The position numbers were made by a program, and so were the translations under genes. Below are positions 10,501-18,966 of a stretch of DNA of 64,000 nucleotides, one piece after another. The stretch's first letter is position 1. Each line of letters starts with the position of its first letter. The stretch lies in NCBI RefSeq assembly GCF_000716785.1, contig NZ_JNYY01000003.1, forward strand, positions 124,001 through 188,000. The letters are read 5' to 3'. The stretch comes from Amycolatopsis vancoresmycina. Lineage in GTDB: Bacteria; Actinomycetota; Actinomycetes; Mycobacteriales; Pseudonocardiaceae. The notes below the pieces were generated by a model. The model had not been told where the DNA came from and made no database searches. It was given only the letters and a program-made list of their open reading frames with translations.

Positions 10501-13500
10501 GGCACCACCCTCGGCGACCCGATCGAGGCACAAGCGCTGCTCGAGACGTACGGCCAGGAGCGGAAAACGCCGCTGTGGCTGGGCTCGCTGAAGTCCAACA
10601 TCGGCCACACCCAAGCCGCGGCCGGGGTCGGCGGCGTGATCAAGATGGTCATGGCGATGCGGCACGGCGTGCTGCCGCGGACCCTGCACGTCGACGCGCC
10701 ATCGTCGCATGTGGACTGGTCGGCGGGTGCGGTGGAACTGCTGACCGAGGCCCGCGAATGGTCGCCGGACCGGCCGCGCCGGGCCGGGGTGTCGTCGTTC
10801 GGGGTCAGCGGCACCAACGCGCACGCGGTCCTGGAACACGTCCCCGACACCGTGGCCGAGCCGCCGGCCGATAGTCCTGCGCCGTGGGTGCTGTCCGGCC
10901 GCACCGCCGATGCCCTGCGGGCCCAGGCTGCCGCCTTGCTCGGCCGGTCGGAGCTTCCGGCCGCGTCGGTCGGCGCGGCCCTCGCGTCCACGCGCTCCCT
11001 GTTCCGGCACCGGGCGGTCGTGGTCGGCGAGGACCTCCGCGGCGGCCTCACCGCACTCGCGGAAGGCGCGCCCGCGGCGAACGTCGTCACCGGAGAAGCG
11101 AACGCGCCGGGCAAAGTGGCGCTCGTCTTCCCCGGCCAGGGAGCCCAGTGGGCGGGGATGGCCCTCGAACTCGCGGAGTCGTCGCCGGTGTTCGCGACCC
11201 GGCTCGACGAATGCGGTACAGCGCTCGGATCCTTTGTGGACTGGGAGCTGCGTGACGTCCTCGCCGACGCGGCGGCGCTGGCCCGGGTCGATGTCGTCCA
11301 GCCCGCGTTGTTCGCCGTGATGGTCTCCCTCGCCGAGCTGTGGCGGTCGTTCGGCGTGGTCCCGGACGCGGTCGTCGGGCACTCCCAGGGCGAAATCGCC
11401 GCCGCCGTCGTCTCGGGCGCCCTCTCCCTGGAAGACGGCGCTCGAGTCGTGGCCCTCCGCAGCAAAGCCATCCTGGCGCTGGCCGGGGGCGGCGGCATGG
11501 TCTCCGTCGCGGCGTCCCGCGAAACCGTCGAGGAGCGGCTGACCGACGGCATCTCGCTCGCTGCCGTCAACGGTCCCGCCGCCGTGGTGGTGTCGGGTAC
11601 GCCGGAGGCCCTGGACGAATTCGTCACGGCCTGCCGCGCGGACGGCATCCGGGTCAAACGCGTCCCGGTCGACTACGCGTCGCACTCGCCGCAGGTCGAG
11701 CAGCTGCGCGGCGAACTCCTCGACGTACTGGCACCGGTGCAGCCACAGCAGCCGCACACGGCCTTCCTCTCGACGGTGACCGGCGAATGGGACGAAGTTC
11801 TGGACGCCGAGTACTGGTACACCAACCTGCGCAGCACCGTTCGCCTGGACACCGCGATCGAGCGGCTGAAGAGCGAAGGTTTCGGCACGTTCGTCGAAGC
11901 GTCCCCGCACCCGGTGCTGACCATGGCGCTCGGCGACGACGTCGTCGCACTGGGGAGCCTGCGCCGGGACGACGGCGGCCTCACCCGCTTCCACACCGCG
12001 CTGGCCGAGGCGCACGTCAACGGGGTCCGGGTCGACTGGACCCCGGCCTTCGGCGGCGCCCGGCCCGCCGACCTCCCCACCTACGCCTTCCAGCGCGAGC
12101 GGTACTGGCTCGACGTCCCGGAAACCGAGCCCGTCCAGGCCGACCAGCGCTTCTGGGACGTCGTCGCCGACCAGGACGTTCCGGCGTTCGCGGGCGCACT
12201 CGACCTCGCCGAAGACGCCCCGCTCGACGCCGTCCTGCCGGCACTGGAGAAGTGGCGCGGCCGCCGCCGCGACGAGTCCACAACGGACTCCTGGCGCTAC
12301 CGGATCGCCTGGCGGCCCGTCACCACCCCGGCCGCCCGGCTGTCCGGCCGCTGGCGAGTCGTCGGAGACGGCGACGACGTCCGGGACCTCCTGGCCGCCC
12401 ACGGCGCCGAGATCGCCGAAGACGACAGCGACTTGGCCGGTGTCGTGGCCGTCCGCCCGGACGCCGCGACGGCCCTCGAACTGGCCCGCCTCGACGCCCC
12501 GCTGTGGCTCCTCACCGAAGGGGCCGTGGCCACCGGCGCCGACGACCGGGCCCCCGACCCACGGCAGGCCCGGGTGTGGGGACTCGGCCGGATCGCCGGG
12601 CTCGAACACCCCGCCCGCTGGGGCGGCCTGGTCGACCTGCCCGGAAACCTCGACGAGCCAGCCGGTGCCCGGCTGGCCGCCGTGCTGGCCGGGACGACCG
12701 GCGAAGACCAGGTGGCGCTGCGTGCTTCCGGTGTCTTCGCCCGGCGGCTGGTGCGCGCCGGCCAGGGGGAGCCGGCCCGCCACTGGCGGCCCGAAGGCAC
12801 GGTGCTCGTCACCGATACCGACGGCCACGCGGCCGTCCGGCTCGCGCGTTGGCTGATCACCCGGGGCGCCACCCGGATCGTGCTCGCCGCGGCGGCCTTC
12901 CCCGGTGCCGAAGCCCTGCGCGAACACGGCGTGATCGAGGCACCCTGCGACGTCGCCGACCGCGACCAGCTGGCCGCGGTCCTCGACGCCCACGGGCCGG
13001 TGCGGTCGGTGTTCCACCCGGCCGCCGGCACGGACCTGGCGCCCCTCGCCGAGACCGGCCCGGACCTCCTGGACCGGGCGTGCCGCGTGAAGGCGGACGC
13101 CGCCGACCACCTCGACGCGCTGCTTCCGGACGGCCTCGACGCCTTCGTGCTGTTCTCCTCGATCGCCGCGGTCGTCGGCAGCGGCGCGCACGGCGCCTAC
13201 GCGGCGGCCAACGCCCACCTCGACGCACTCGCCGAGCGCCGCCGGGCCCGCGGCGAGGCCGCCACCTCGATCGCCTGGGGCGTCTGGGACGCCGACGAGG
13301 GTGTCGACCGCGCCCGGCTGACGGCCGAGGGTGTCCCGCCGCTCGACCCCGAACTGGCGCTGACCGCGCTCGGCCGGGCGCTCGACCACGACGACACCAC
13401 CGTGCTCGTCGCCGACGTCGACTGGACGCGGTTCGCGCCGGCGTTCACCGCCGCCCGGCCCCGGCCGCTGCTCGCCGAGATCCCCGAGGCCGCCGAGGAG

Positions 13501-16500
13501 TCGTCCCCGGCGCCGTCCGGTTTCGCCGCCCGGCTCGCCGGGCTGAGCGCGCCGGACGCCCACCGCGTGCTGACCGACCTGGTCCGCGCGCAGGCCGCGG
13601 CCGTGCTCGGCCACGCCTCCCCGGCCGCGGTCGACGTCGGCCGCGCCTTCTCCGAACTCGGCTTCGACTCGCTGACCGCGGTCGAGCTGCGCACCCGGCT
13701 GGCCACCGCGACCGGCCTGCGGCTGCCCGCGACGCTGGTGTTCGACCACCCGACGGTCACCGTCCTCGCCGGGTTCCTGGGCGAGCTCTTCGGCACCGGC
13801 GGCGAGACCGCCGAGCAGGCCCCGGCCGCCGCGAACGCGGACGAGCCGATCGCCATCGTCGGCATCGGCTGCCGGTTCCCCGGCGGGGTCCGCTCGCCCG
13901 AGGACCTCTGGCGGCTGGTCGCCGCGGGGGGCGACGGCATCGCGCCGTTCCCCGGCGACCGCGGCTGGGACCTCGACGAGGTCTACGACCCCGAACCCGG
14001 GGTCACCGGCAAGAGCTACGCCCGCGAGGGCGGTTTCCTCGCCGACACCACCCGCTTCGACCCCGGCTTCTTCGGCATCTCGCCGCGGGAGGCGCTGGCC
14101 ATGGACCCGCAGCAGCGGCTCCTGCTCCAGACGTCGTGGGAAGCCTTCGAACGCGCCGGCCTCGACCCGCTTTCGGTGCGGGGCAAGCGGATCGGCGTGT
14201 TCGCGGGCACCAACGGCCAGGACTACCCGGCCCTGCTCGAACGCTCGGCCGAATCCCTGGAAGGCCACGCCGGAGTGGGCAACGCGGCCAGCGTCGTCTC
14301 CGGACGGCTGTCGTACGTGTTCGGCCTCGAAGGACCGTCGCTGACGGTGGACACGGCGTGTTCGTCGTCGCTGGTGGCGCTGCACCTGGCGGTGCAGGCG
14401 CTGCGGCGCGGCGAATGTTCGATGGCGCTGGCCGGGGGCGCGACCGTGATGGCGACCCCCGGCATGTTCGTCGACTTCAGCCTCCAGCGCGGCCTCGCCG
14501 CGGACGGCCGCTGCAAGCCGTTCGCCGAGGCGGCCGACGGTGCCGGGTTCTCCGAAGGCGCGGGCATGCTGCTGGTCCAGCCGCTATCCGACGCGCTGCG
14601 CGAAGGCCGCCGCGTCCTCGCCGTCGTCCGTGGTTCGGCGGTGAACTCGGACGGCGCGTCGAACGGCCTGACCGCCCCGAACGGCCCGTCACAGCAACGC
14701 GTGATCCGGGCGGCCCTCGCCGACGCCGGTCTTTCCGCGTCCGAAGTGGACGCCGTGGAGGCGCACGGTACCGGAACGACCCTCGGTGACCCCATCGAGG
14801 CGCAGGCGGTGCTGGCGACCTACGGCCAGTCGCGGGAAACGCCGCTGTGGCTGGGGTCGGTCAAGTCGAACCTCGGGCACACGCAAGCCGCGGCGGGTGT
14901 GGCGGGTGTGATCAAGATGGTCATGGCGATGCGGCACGGCGTCCTGCCGCAGACCCTGCACGTCGACGCGCCTTCGTCCCATGTGGACTGGACGGCCGGT
15001 GCGGTCGAGCTGCTCACCGAGTCCCGCGCGTGGATCGCCGACCGGCCCCGGCGGGCCGGGGTGTCGTCGTTCGGGATCTCGGGTACCAACGCGCACACGA
15101 TCATCGAGGAGGTGCCTGAGCCGGTCGCCGAGCCGCGCGAGCCGGTCTCCGGGCCCGTGCCCTGGGTGCTGGCCGGCCGGACCGAGGCCGCCCTGCGCGA
15201 CCAGGCCGCTGCCCTCGCCGAGGTCGACGGCCATCCGGCGGACATCGGGTTCTCGCTGGCGACGGCTCGGTCCCGGTTCCCGTACCGCGCGGTGGTCCTC
15301 GGCGCCGACGCGCTGTCCGCCGTCGCCGAAGGGCGGCCCGCGGCCGACGTCGTCACCGGAATCGCCGGTACTCCCGGCAAGGTGGCATTGGTCTTCCCGG
15401 GCCAGGGTTCGCAGTGGGCGGGCATGGCCCTCGACCTGGCGGAGTCCTCGCCGGTGTTCGCGGCTCGGCTCGACGAGTGTGCGGTGGCCATCGAGTCCTT
15501 TGTGGACTGGAAACTCCGGGATGTCCTCGCCGACGCGGAGGCGCTCGCCCGGGTCGACGTGGTCCAGCCCGCCCTGTTCGCGGTGATGGTGTCGCTGGCG
15601 GAACTGTGGCGCTCCTTCGGCATGGTGCCGGACGCGGTCGTCGGGCATTCGCAGGGGGAGATCGCGGCCGCGGTGGTGTCCGGCGCGCTGTCGCTCGAAG
15701 ACGGTGCCCGGGTGGTGGCGTTGCGCAGCAAGGCGATCCTCGCCCTGGCCGGTCGAGGCGGCATGGTCTCGGTGGCCGCACCCCTCGCCGCCGTGGCAGC
15801 GCGGCTGACCGACGGGCTGTCGATCGCGGCGGTCAACGGCCCGGCCGCGGTGGTCGTTTCCGGGACACCGCAGGCTTTGGACGACCTGATCGCGTCGTGC
15901 GAGGCGGACGGGATCCGCGCGAAGCGGGTCCCGGTGGACTACGCGTCGCACTCGGCGCAGGTGGAGCAGCTGCGGGAAGAACTCCTCGACGTGCTGGCTC
16001 CGATCACCCCGGGGGAAGGTGAGATCGCCTTCATCTCGACCGTGACGGGCGAATGGAACGAACGGGTCGACGCCGAGTACTGGTACACGAACCTCCGCAC
16101 CACGGTCCGCCTCGACACGGCGATCGACCGGCTCAAGAGCGAGGGCTTCGGCACGTTCATCGAGGCGTCCCCGCACCCGGTGCTGACCATGGCACTCGGC
16201 GACGACGTCGTCGCACTGGGCTCCCTCCGCCGCGACGACGGCGGCCTCACGCGGTTTTACACGTCCTTGGCCGAGGCGCACGTCAGCGGCGTGCCCGTCG
16301 ACTGGACCCCGGCCTTCCCCGGCGCCCGGCTCACCGACGTCCCCACCTACCCGTTCCAGCAGGAGCGGTACTGGCCACAGTGGACCGCCACCACCGCGGG
16401 CGACGCCGGGGGACTCGGTCTCACCGACGCCGGGCACCCGTTGCTCGGTGCCGCGGTGACCGTCGCGGGCACCGGCGTCACCCTGCTCACCGGACGCCTT

Positions 16501-18966
16501 TCCCGGCGCACGCACCCGTGGCTGGCCGATCACGCGGTCGGCGACACCGTGCTGCTGCCGGGCACCGCGTTCGTCGAACTCGCCGTGCAGGCCGGTGACC
16601 AGGTCGGCTGCGCGACCGTGGAAGAGCTCACCCTGCAAGCACCGCTGGTGCTGCCGGAACGCGGTGGCGTCGCCCTTCAGGTCCGCGTCGAAGCCGCCGA
16701 CGAACACGGCCGCCGCGCGCTGACCGTCCACTCGCGATTCTCCGACGACGTCGACTGGACCCAGCACGCCGAAGGGTTCCTGACCACCGGTGCCGAGCCG
16801 GGCACGGCCCTCACCGCGTGGCCACCGCCGGGCGCGGAACCGCTGCCGGTCGACGGCCACTACGACACCCTTGCCGGACACGGCTACCGCTACGGCCCGG
16901 CGTTCCAGGGCCTGCGCGCGGCCTGGCGGCACGGCGACGACCTCTACGCCGAGGTCGCGCTGCCCGCCGGGCAGGACGCCGCCCGCTACGGGCTGCACCC
17001 GGCCCTGCTCGACGCGGCCCTGCACCCGATCGGCCTGACCAGCGCGCAGGCCGGTGCCCGGCTGCCGTTCGCGTGGACCGGCGTCCGGCTGTACGCGACC
17101 GGCGCCACCACCCTGCGCGTCCGGCTCGGGGCGCTCGGTGCGGACGGCGTCTCGGTCGCCGTCGCCGACGAAACCGGCGCCCCGGTCGCCGAAGCCGAAT
17201 CCCTTGTCATGCGGCCGATTTCGGCCGGGCAGCTGGCGGCGGCCGCCGACCACGGCGCCGACGCGCTGTTCACCCTCACCTGGCAGCGTCTCGACGCCGA
17301 ACCCGCCGCCCCGGCCGTTCCGCTCGGCGAGCCCGGCCCCGTGGCCTACACGGTGTGCCGCGGCGACGTGACGGCCGAAGTGCTCAAGACCCTGCAGGAC
17401 TTCCTGCCCGGCGACGGGCGGCTGGTCCTGGTCACCGAGTCGGCCGTGGGGGAGGCGCCCGCCGACCCCGCCGCGGCGGCGGTCTGGGGGCTCGTGCGCT
17501 CGGCGCAGTCGGAGCACCCGGACCGGTTCGTCCTCCTCGACGTCGACACGACCGACGACCTCGCCACCTGGGCCGGCGTGGCGGCCGCGTCCGGCGAGCC
17601 GCAGCTGGCGGTGCGCGGTGGCGAATTCCACGTGCCCCGGCTGGCGCGGGCCGCCGCGCCGCAGCAGGAACACACCTGGAACCAGGACGGGACCGTGCTG
17701 ATCACCGGCGCGAGCGGCGTGCTCGGCGGCCTGCTCGCCCGGCACCTGGTGACCGTCCACGGTGTCCGGCACCTGCTGCTGCTCAGCCGCAGCGCCCCCG
17801 ACACCACCGAGCTGACCGGCGCGTCCGTCACCGTCGTCGCCTGCGACGTCGCCGACCGGGCCGCGCTCGAGAACGCACTGGCGCAGATCCCCGCCGAGCA
17901 CCCGCTGACCGCGGTGGTCCACGCCGCGGGCGCCCTCGACGACGGCGTCGTCGAAGCCCTGACCCCCGAACGGCTCGACACCGTCCTGCGCCCCAAGGCC
18001 GTCGCCGCCCGGCACCTGCACGAGCTCACCGCGCACCTGGACCTGGACGCGTTCGTCCTGTTCTCCTCCTTCGCGACGACGATGGGCGGCGCGGGCCAGG
18101 CGGGCTACTCCGCGGCCAACGCCTACCTCGACGCCCTCGCCCAGCACCGCCGCGGCCGGGGACTGGCCGCGACCTCGCTCGCCTGGGGCCTGTGGGAGAC
18201 GCGCAGCGGCCTGACCGCGCACCTCGGCGACGACGACGTGTCGCGGCTCGGCCGCTCGGGTGTCCGCGCCCTGCCCACCGGCCGCGCGCTGCGGCTGTTC
18301 GACCTCGCCCTCGGCACCGGCGAGCCGCTGCTGATGCCGGTCGCCCTCGACCTCGCCGCCTGGCGGGCCCGGGCCGAGGTCCCGGCGCTGCTGCGCGGCC
18401 TCGTCCGGACCCCGGTGCGGCGGGCCGTGCGCGACGGCGTCCCGGCCGGCCCCGGGCTGGCCGAACGGCTCGCCGGCCGGCCGGAGGCCGAGCAGCTCCG
18501 CATCGTCGACGAAGTCGTGCGCGCCCAGGTGGCGGCCGTGCTCGGCTACGCCTCGGGCCACGCCGTCGAAGCCGGACGCGGCTTCCTCGACCTCGGCTTC
18601 GACTCGCTGACCGCGCTGGAGCTGCGCAACCGGCTCACCGCGGCGACCGGGCTGCGGCTGCCCGCCACGCTGATCTTCGACTACCCGAACCCGGACGCGC
18701 TCACCAAGCACCTGTGCGCCGAACTGCCCGCCCACGGCGTGCCGGCCGACCGGCCCGTCCACGCGGAACTGGACCGCCTGGCCGCGGTGCTCGCCGCGGC
18801 CGAACCCGCCGAGGGCGAGCGCGACCGCGTCACCGAACGCCTGCGCGGGCTGCTGGCCCGGTGGACCGCGACCGACGACCGCCGGGACGAGCCCGGCACG
18901 GAACTGGCCGACGCCACCGCCGAGGAGATCTTCGACCTCCTCGACGACGAACTGGGGATGTCCTGA
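4597..18966 (+). CDS. Type I modular polyketide synthase, subunit B: three modules, all methylmalonyl
   Basis: 4789 residues. Start ATG 4597 gives an N-terminal class 1a-type docking coiled coil (residues 1-33) directly before KS1; possible ribosome sites are AAAAGG (4577-4582) and GGTGG (4585-4589), neither ideal. Order: dock-[KS-AT-DH-KR-ACP]-[KS-AT-KR*-ACP]-[KS-AT-DH-KR-ACP]-dock. All three ATs carry GHSQGE and YASHS, the methylmalonyl-CoA signature. KR1 has lost the catalytic Ser and KR2 has lost the NADPH motif (see modules). The C-terminal docking region (about residues 4713-4789) ends IFDLLDDELGMS, matching the tails of C and E. Its TGA abuts the ATG of gene C, so translation is probably coupled. 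It extends the chain by three propionate-type units. Confidence 0.97.
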   Translation: MADEETLREHLRWVTTNLHQTRQRLQAAEEAEQEPIAIVGMGCRLPGGVRSPEQLWDLVESGTDAITGFPENRGWDLGALRDPDPDRPGTSHTASGGFLHDAADFDAGFFGISPREALAMDTQQRLLLETTWEAIERARIDPASLAGSRTGVFVGNTGQDYANLMRGAGDQLEGHLLTGTATAVVSGRLAYFLGLGGSAVTVDTACSSSLVALHWACHALRRRECSLALAGGVTVLSTPAAFVAFSRQRGLAPDGRCKSFADAADGTGWGEGAGMLVLERLSDARRHGHPVLAVVRGSAINSDGASNGLTAPNGPAQERVITEALANARLSAKQVDAVEAHGTGTTLGDPIEAQALLATYGRARSGDDPLFLGSLKSNVGHTQGAAGVAGVIKMVMAMRHGVLPRTLHVDAPTSHVDWASGGVRLLTEARPWPETGEPRRAGVSAFGMSGTNAHAILEAAPDAEEPTPSAEISPVPWVLSARTADALKAQAAALSGLDASAADIGFSLVTTRTAFPHRAVVVGDLPGGLTALAAGAPAANVVTGEAGTPGKVALVFPGQGSQWAGMALELAGSSPLFAARLDECGTALESFVDWQLRDVLADADALNRVDVVQPALFAVMVSLAELWRSFGVVPDAVVGHSQGEIAAAVVSGALSLEDGARVVVLRSKAILALAGRGGMVSVAASLDTVEARLAEGLSIAAVNGPSAVVVSGTPDALDELIESCEADGIRAKRVPVDYASHSAQVEQLRGELLDVLAPVQPQQSHTAFLSTVTGEWNERVDAEYWYTNLRSTVRLDTAIERLKNEGFGTFIEASPHPVLTMALGDDVISLGSLRRDDGGLTRFHTALAEAHVRGVAVDWTPAFPGARTTDLPTYAFQRERFWPAVVADPGDAGALGLSATGHPLLGAAVTLAAGDGLVLTGRVSPQAQPWLADHAVHDTVLVPGTAFVELAIQAGDRTGCGTVEELTLETPLTLPSARTLQVWVGAADESGRRAVEIHSRRDEDEPWTRHATGVLAPGSPAPGFTLDSWPPEGAARIDLDGFYDGLRAAAGYGYGPAFQGLRSAWRRGEEVFAEVELPDTADAARFGLHPALLDTALHPLALAASTEDGQPRLPFAWTGVTLHATGASALRVRLTRRGADEVTVEVADPSGAPVATVASLVLRPLPAGGLDGVDDLYRVDWTESQAEADETDVVFEPLTGKPVHRVLGLVQEWLAAERPEVLVFVTTGAVAVHDGEAPDPDLAAAWGLVRSAQSEHPGRFALLDTDDPDHPVIPAESQVAIRNGQSFVPRLARVTAAEQTPDWGDGAVLVTGASGVLGGLVARHLARQHGVRNLVLLSRRGADAPGAAELAADLPDAVFVAGDAADRDRLAEVLAAHRITAVVHAAGVLDDGVVETLTPERLDAVLRPKAEAARHLDELTTGLAAFVLFSAAAGTTGGSGQGNYAAANAYLDALAQRRRAAGQPAVSLAWGLWAEASGMTGHLDDRARDRLGRSGVRPLESAQGLALFDRAVTAGPAALVPIALDAAALRRQAAEGTVSPLFRGLFPPSARRAAATGGHVGELSEEALLDLVRTHVAAVLGHASARAIDPGRAFKDLGFDSLTAVDLRNRLAAATGLRLPATLVFDHPTPAVLAAHLAGRTGRTGQTAVTRTADDGDAIAIVAMSCRYPGGIASPDDLWQLVAEGRDAVSAFPADRGWPTGLFDDDPARSGTSYVREGGFLHDAADFDAEFFGMSPREATATDPQQRLLLEVAWEAFERAGIVPDSVRGSRTGVFAGVMYQDYATRLQNVRSGLEDYEGYLGNGSAGSVASGRIAYAFGLEGPAITVDTACSSSLVALHLACRSLRQGECDLALAGGVTVLSTPALFVEFSRQRGLAADGRCKSFADAADGTGWGEGAGLLLVERLADARRNGHPVLAVVRGTAVNQDGASNGLTAPNGPAQQQVIRQALANAGLAASEVDAVEAHGTGTTLGDPIEAQALLETYGQERKTPLWLGSLKSNIGHTQAAAGVGGVIKMVMAMRHGVLPRTLHVDAPSSHVDWSAGAVELLTEAREWSPDRPRRAGVSSFGVSGTNAHAVLEHVPDTVAEPPADSPAPWVLSGRTADALRAQAAALLGRSELPAASVGAALASTRSLFRHRAVVVGEDLRGGLTALAEGAPAANVVTGEANAPGKVALVFPGQGAQWAGMALELAESSPVFATRLDECGTALGSFVDWELRDVLADAAALARVDVVQPALFAVMVSLAELWRSFGVVPDAVVGHSQGEIAAAVVSGALSLEDGARVVALRSKAILALAGGGGMVSVAASRETVEERLTDGISLAAVNGPAAVVVSGTPEALDEFVTACRADGIRVKRVPVDYASHSPQVEQLRGELLDVLAPVQPQQPHTAFLSTVTGEWDEVLDAEYWYTNLRSTVRLDTAIERLKSEGFGTFVEASPHPVLTMALGDDVVALGSLRRDDGGLTRFHTALAEAHVNGVRVDWTPAFGGARPADLPTYAFQRERYWLDVPETEPVQADQRFWDVVADQDVPAFAGALDLAEDAPLDAVLPALEKWRGRRRDESTTDSWRYRIAWRPVTTPAARLSGRWRVVGDGDDVRDLLAAHGAEIAEDDSDLAGVVAVRPDAATALELARLDAPLWLLTEGAVATGADDRAPDPRQARVWGLGRIAGLEHPARWGGLVDLPGNLDEPAGARLAAVLAGTTGEDQVALRASGVFARRLVRAGQGEPARHWRPEGTVLVTDTDGHAAVRLARWLITRGATRIVLAAAAFPGAEALREHGVIEAPCDVADRDQLAAVLDAHGPVRSVFHPAAGTDLAPLAETGPDLLDRACRVKADAADHLDALLPDGLDAFVLFSSIAAVVGSGAHGAYAAANAHLDALAERRRARGEAATSIAWGVWDADEGVDRARLTAEGVPPLDPELALTALGRALDHDDTTVLVADVDWTRFAPAFTAARPRPLLAEIPEAAEESSPAPSGFAARLAGLSAPDAHRVLTDLVRAQAAAVLGHASPAAVDVGRAFSELGFDSLTAVELRTRLATATGLRLPATLVFDHPTVTVLAGFLGELFGTGGETAEQAPAAANADEPIAIVGIGCRFPGGVRSPEDLWRLVAAGGDGIAPFPGDRGWDLDEVYDPEPGVTGKSYAREGGFLADTTRFDPGFFGISPREALAMDPQQRLLLQTSWEAFERAGLDPLSVRGKRIGVFAGTNGQDYPALLERSAESLEGHAGVGNAASVVSGRLSYVFGLEGPSLTVDTACSSSLVALHLAVQALRRGECSMALAGGATVMATPGMFVDFSLQRGLAADGRCKPFAEAADGAGFSEGAGMLLVQPLSDALREGRRVLAVVRGSAVNSDGASNGLTAPNGPSQQRVIRAALADAGLSASEVDAVEAHGTGTTLGDPIEAQAVLATYGQSRETPLWLGSVKSNLGHTQAAAGVAGVIKMVMAMRHGVLPQTLHVDAPSSHVDWTAGAVELLTESRAWIADRPRRAGVSSFGISGTNAHTIIEEVPEPVAEPREPVSGPVPWVLAGRTEAALRDQAAALAEVDGHPADIGFSLATARSRFPYRAVVLGADALSAVAEGRPAADVVTGIAGTPGKVALVFPGQGSQWAGMALDLAESSPVFAARLDECAVAIESFVDWKLRDVLADAEALARVDVVQPALFAVMVSLAELWRSFGMVPDAVVGHSQGEIAAAVVSGALSLEDGARVVALRSKAILALAGRGGMVSVAAPLAAVAARLTDGLSIAAVNGPAAVVVSGTPQALDDLIASCEADGIRAKRVPVDYASHSAQVEQLREELLDVLAPITPGEGEIAFISTVTGEWNERVDAEYWYTNLRTTVRLDTAIDRLKSEGFGTFIEASPHPVLTMALGDDVVALGSLRRDDGGLTRFYTSLAEAHVSGVPVDWTPAFPGARLTDVPTYPFQQERYWPQWTATTAGDAGGLGLTDAGHPLLGAAVTVAGTGVTLLTGRLSRRTHPWLADHAVGDTVLLPGTAFVELAVQAGDQVGCATVEELTLQAPLVLPERGGVALQVRVEAADEHGRRALTVHSRFSDDVDWTQHAEGFLTTGAEPGTALTAWPPPGAEPLPVDGHYDTLAGHGYRYGPAFQGLRAAWRHGDDLYAEVALPAGQDAARYGLHPALLDAALHPIGLTSAQAGARLPFAWTGVRLYATGATTLRVRLGALGADGVSVAVADETGAPVAEAESLVMRPISAGQLAAAADHGADALFTLTWQRLDAEPAAPAVPLGEPGPVAYTVCRGDVTAEVLKTLQDFLPGDGRLVLVTESAVGEAPADPAAAAVWGLVRSAQSEHPDRFVLLDVDTTDDLATWAGVAAASGEPQLAVRGGEFHVPRLARAAAPQQEHTWNQDGTVLITGASGVLGGLLARHLVTVHGVRHLLLLSRSAPDTTELTGASVTVVACDVADRAALENALAQIPAEHPLTAVVHAAGALDDGVVEALTPERLDTVLRPKAVAARHLHELTAHLDLDAFVLFSSFATTMGGAGQAGYSAANAYLDALAQHRRGRGLAATSLAWGLWETRSGLTAHLGDDDVSRLGRSGVRALPTGRALRLFDLALGTGEPLLMPVALDLAAWRARAEVPALLRGLVRTPVRRAVRDGVPAGPGLAERLAGRPEAEQLRIVDEVVRAQVAAVLGYASGHAVEAGRGFLDLGFDSLTALELRNRLTAATGLRLPATLIFDYPNPDALTKHLCAELPAHGVPADRPVHAELDRLAAVLAAAEPAEGERDRVTERLRGLLARWTATDDRRDEPGTELADATAEEIFDLLDDELGMS
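4690..9513 (+). other. Module B1: KS-AT(methylmalonyl)-DH-KR(B1 type, catalytic Ser to Ala)-ACP
   Basis: KS Cys at residue 206 (5212-5214). AT Ser at residue 641 (6517-6519), YASHS at 6808-6822. DH from about residue 899: His 934 (7396-7398) in HAVHDTVLVP, where Asp replaces the usual Gly of HxxxGxxxxP; catalytic Asp 1094 (7876-7878). KR has TGASGVLGG, LDD (8761-8769), Tyr 1444 (8926-8928) and Asn, but the catalytic Ser 13 residues before Tyr is Ala 1431 (8887-8889). ACP Ser 1601 (9397-9399). If KR still works, the product is a 2-methyl alkene; if not, DH has no substrate and a ketone remains. Confidence 0.93.
9571..13779 (+). other. Module B2: KS-AT(methylmalonyl)-KR(degenerate)-ACP
   Basis: KS Cys 1831 (10087-10089). 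AT Ser 2263 (11383-11385), YASHS from 11674. A dimerization element (12139-12285) precedes the KR. In the KR the Rossmann motif TGGTGALG is replaced by TDTDGHAA (12811-12834), removing the glycines that bind NADPH, and both LDD and the A-type Trp are absent (Val at 13174). Ser (13159), Tyr (13198) and Asn are retained. The domain is therefore probably reductively dead (C-type), leaving a beta-ketone, perhaps with epimerase activity. KS motif reads MSPREATATDPQQ instead of ISPREALAMDPQQ. ACP Ser 3025 (13669-13671). Confidence 0.92.
13849..18725 (+). other. Module B3: KS-AT(methylmalonyl)-DH-KR(B type)-ACP
   Basis: KS Cys 3255 (14359-14361). AT Ser 3685 (15649-15651), YASH 15940-15951. DH His 3979 (16531-16533) in HAVGDTVLLP, again Asp at the Gly position; Asp 4139 (17011-17013). 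KR with TGASGVLGG, LDD (17935-17943), Ser (18067), Tyr (18106), Ala at the B2-Pro position, so B1. ACP Ser 4670 (18604-18606). Expected product is a trisubstituted, most likely E, alkene. KS has unusual GAGFSEGAGMLLVQPLSDALREG where other modules read GTGWGEGAG and RLSDARRNG. Confidence 0.93.
18954..18958 (+). promoter_or_regulatory. Ribosome binding site of subunit C inside the end of gene B
   Basis: GGGGA lies within the last codons of gene B, 8 bases before ATG 18967. The stop TGA (18964-18966) and the ATG are contiguous, so ribosomes finishing B can restart on C; this fixes the start and favours coupled synthesis of B and C. Confidence 0.6.
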
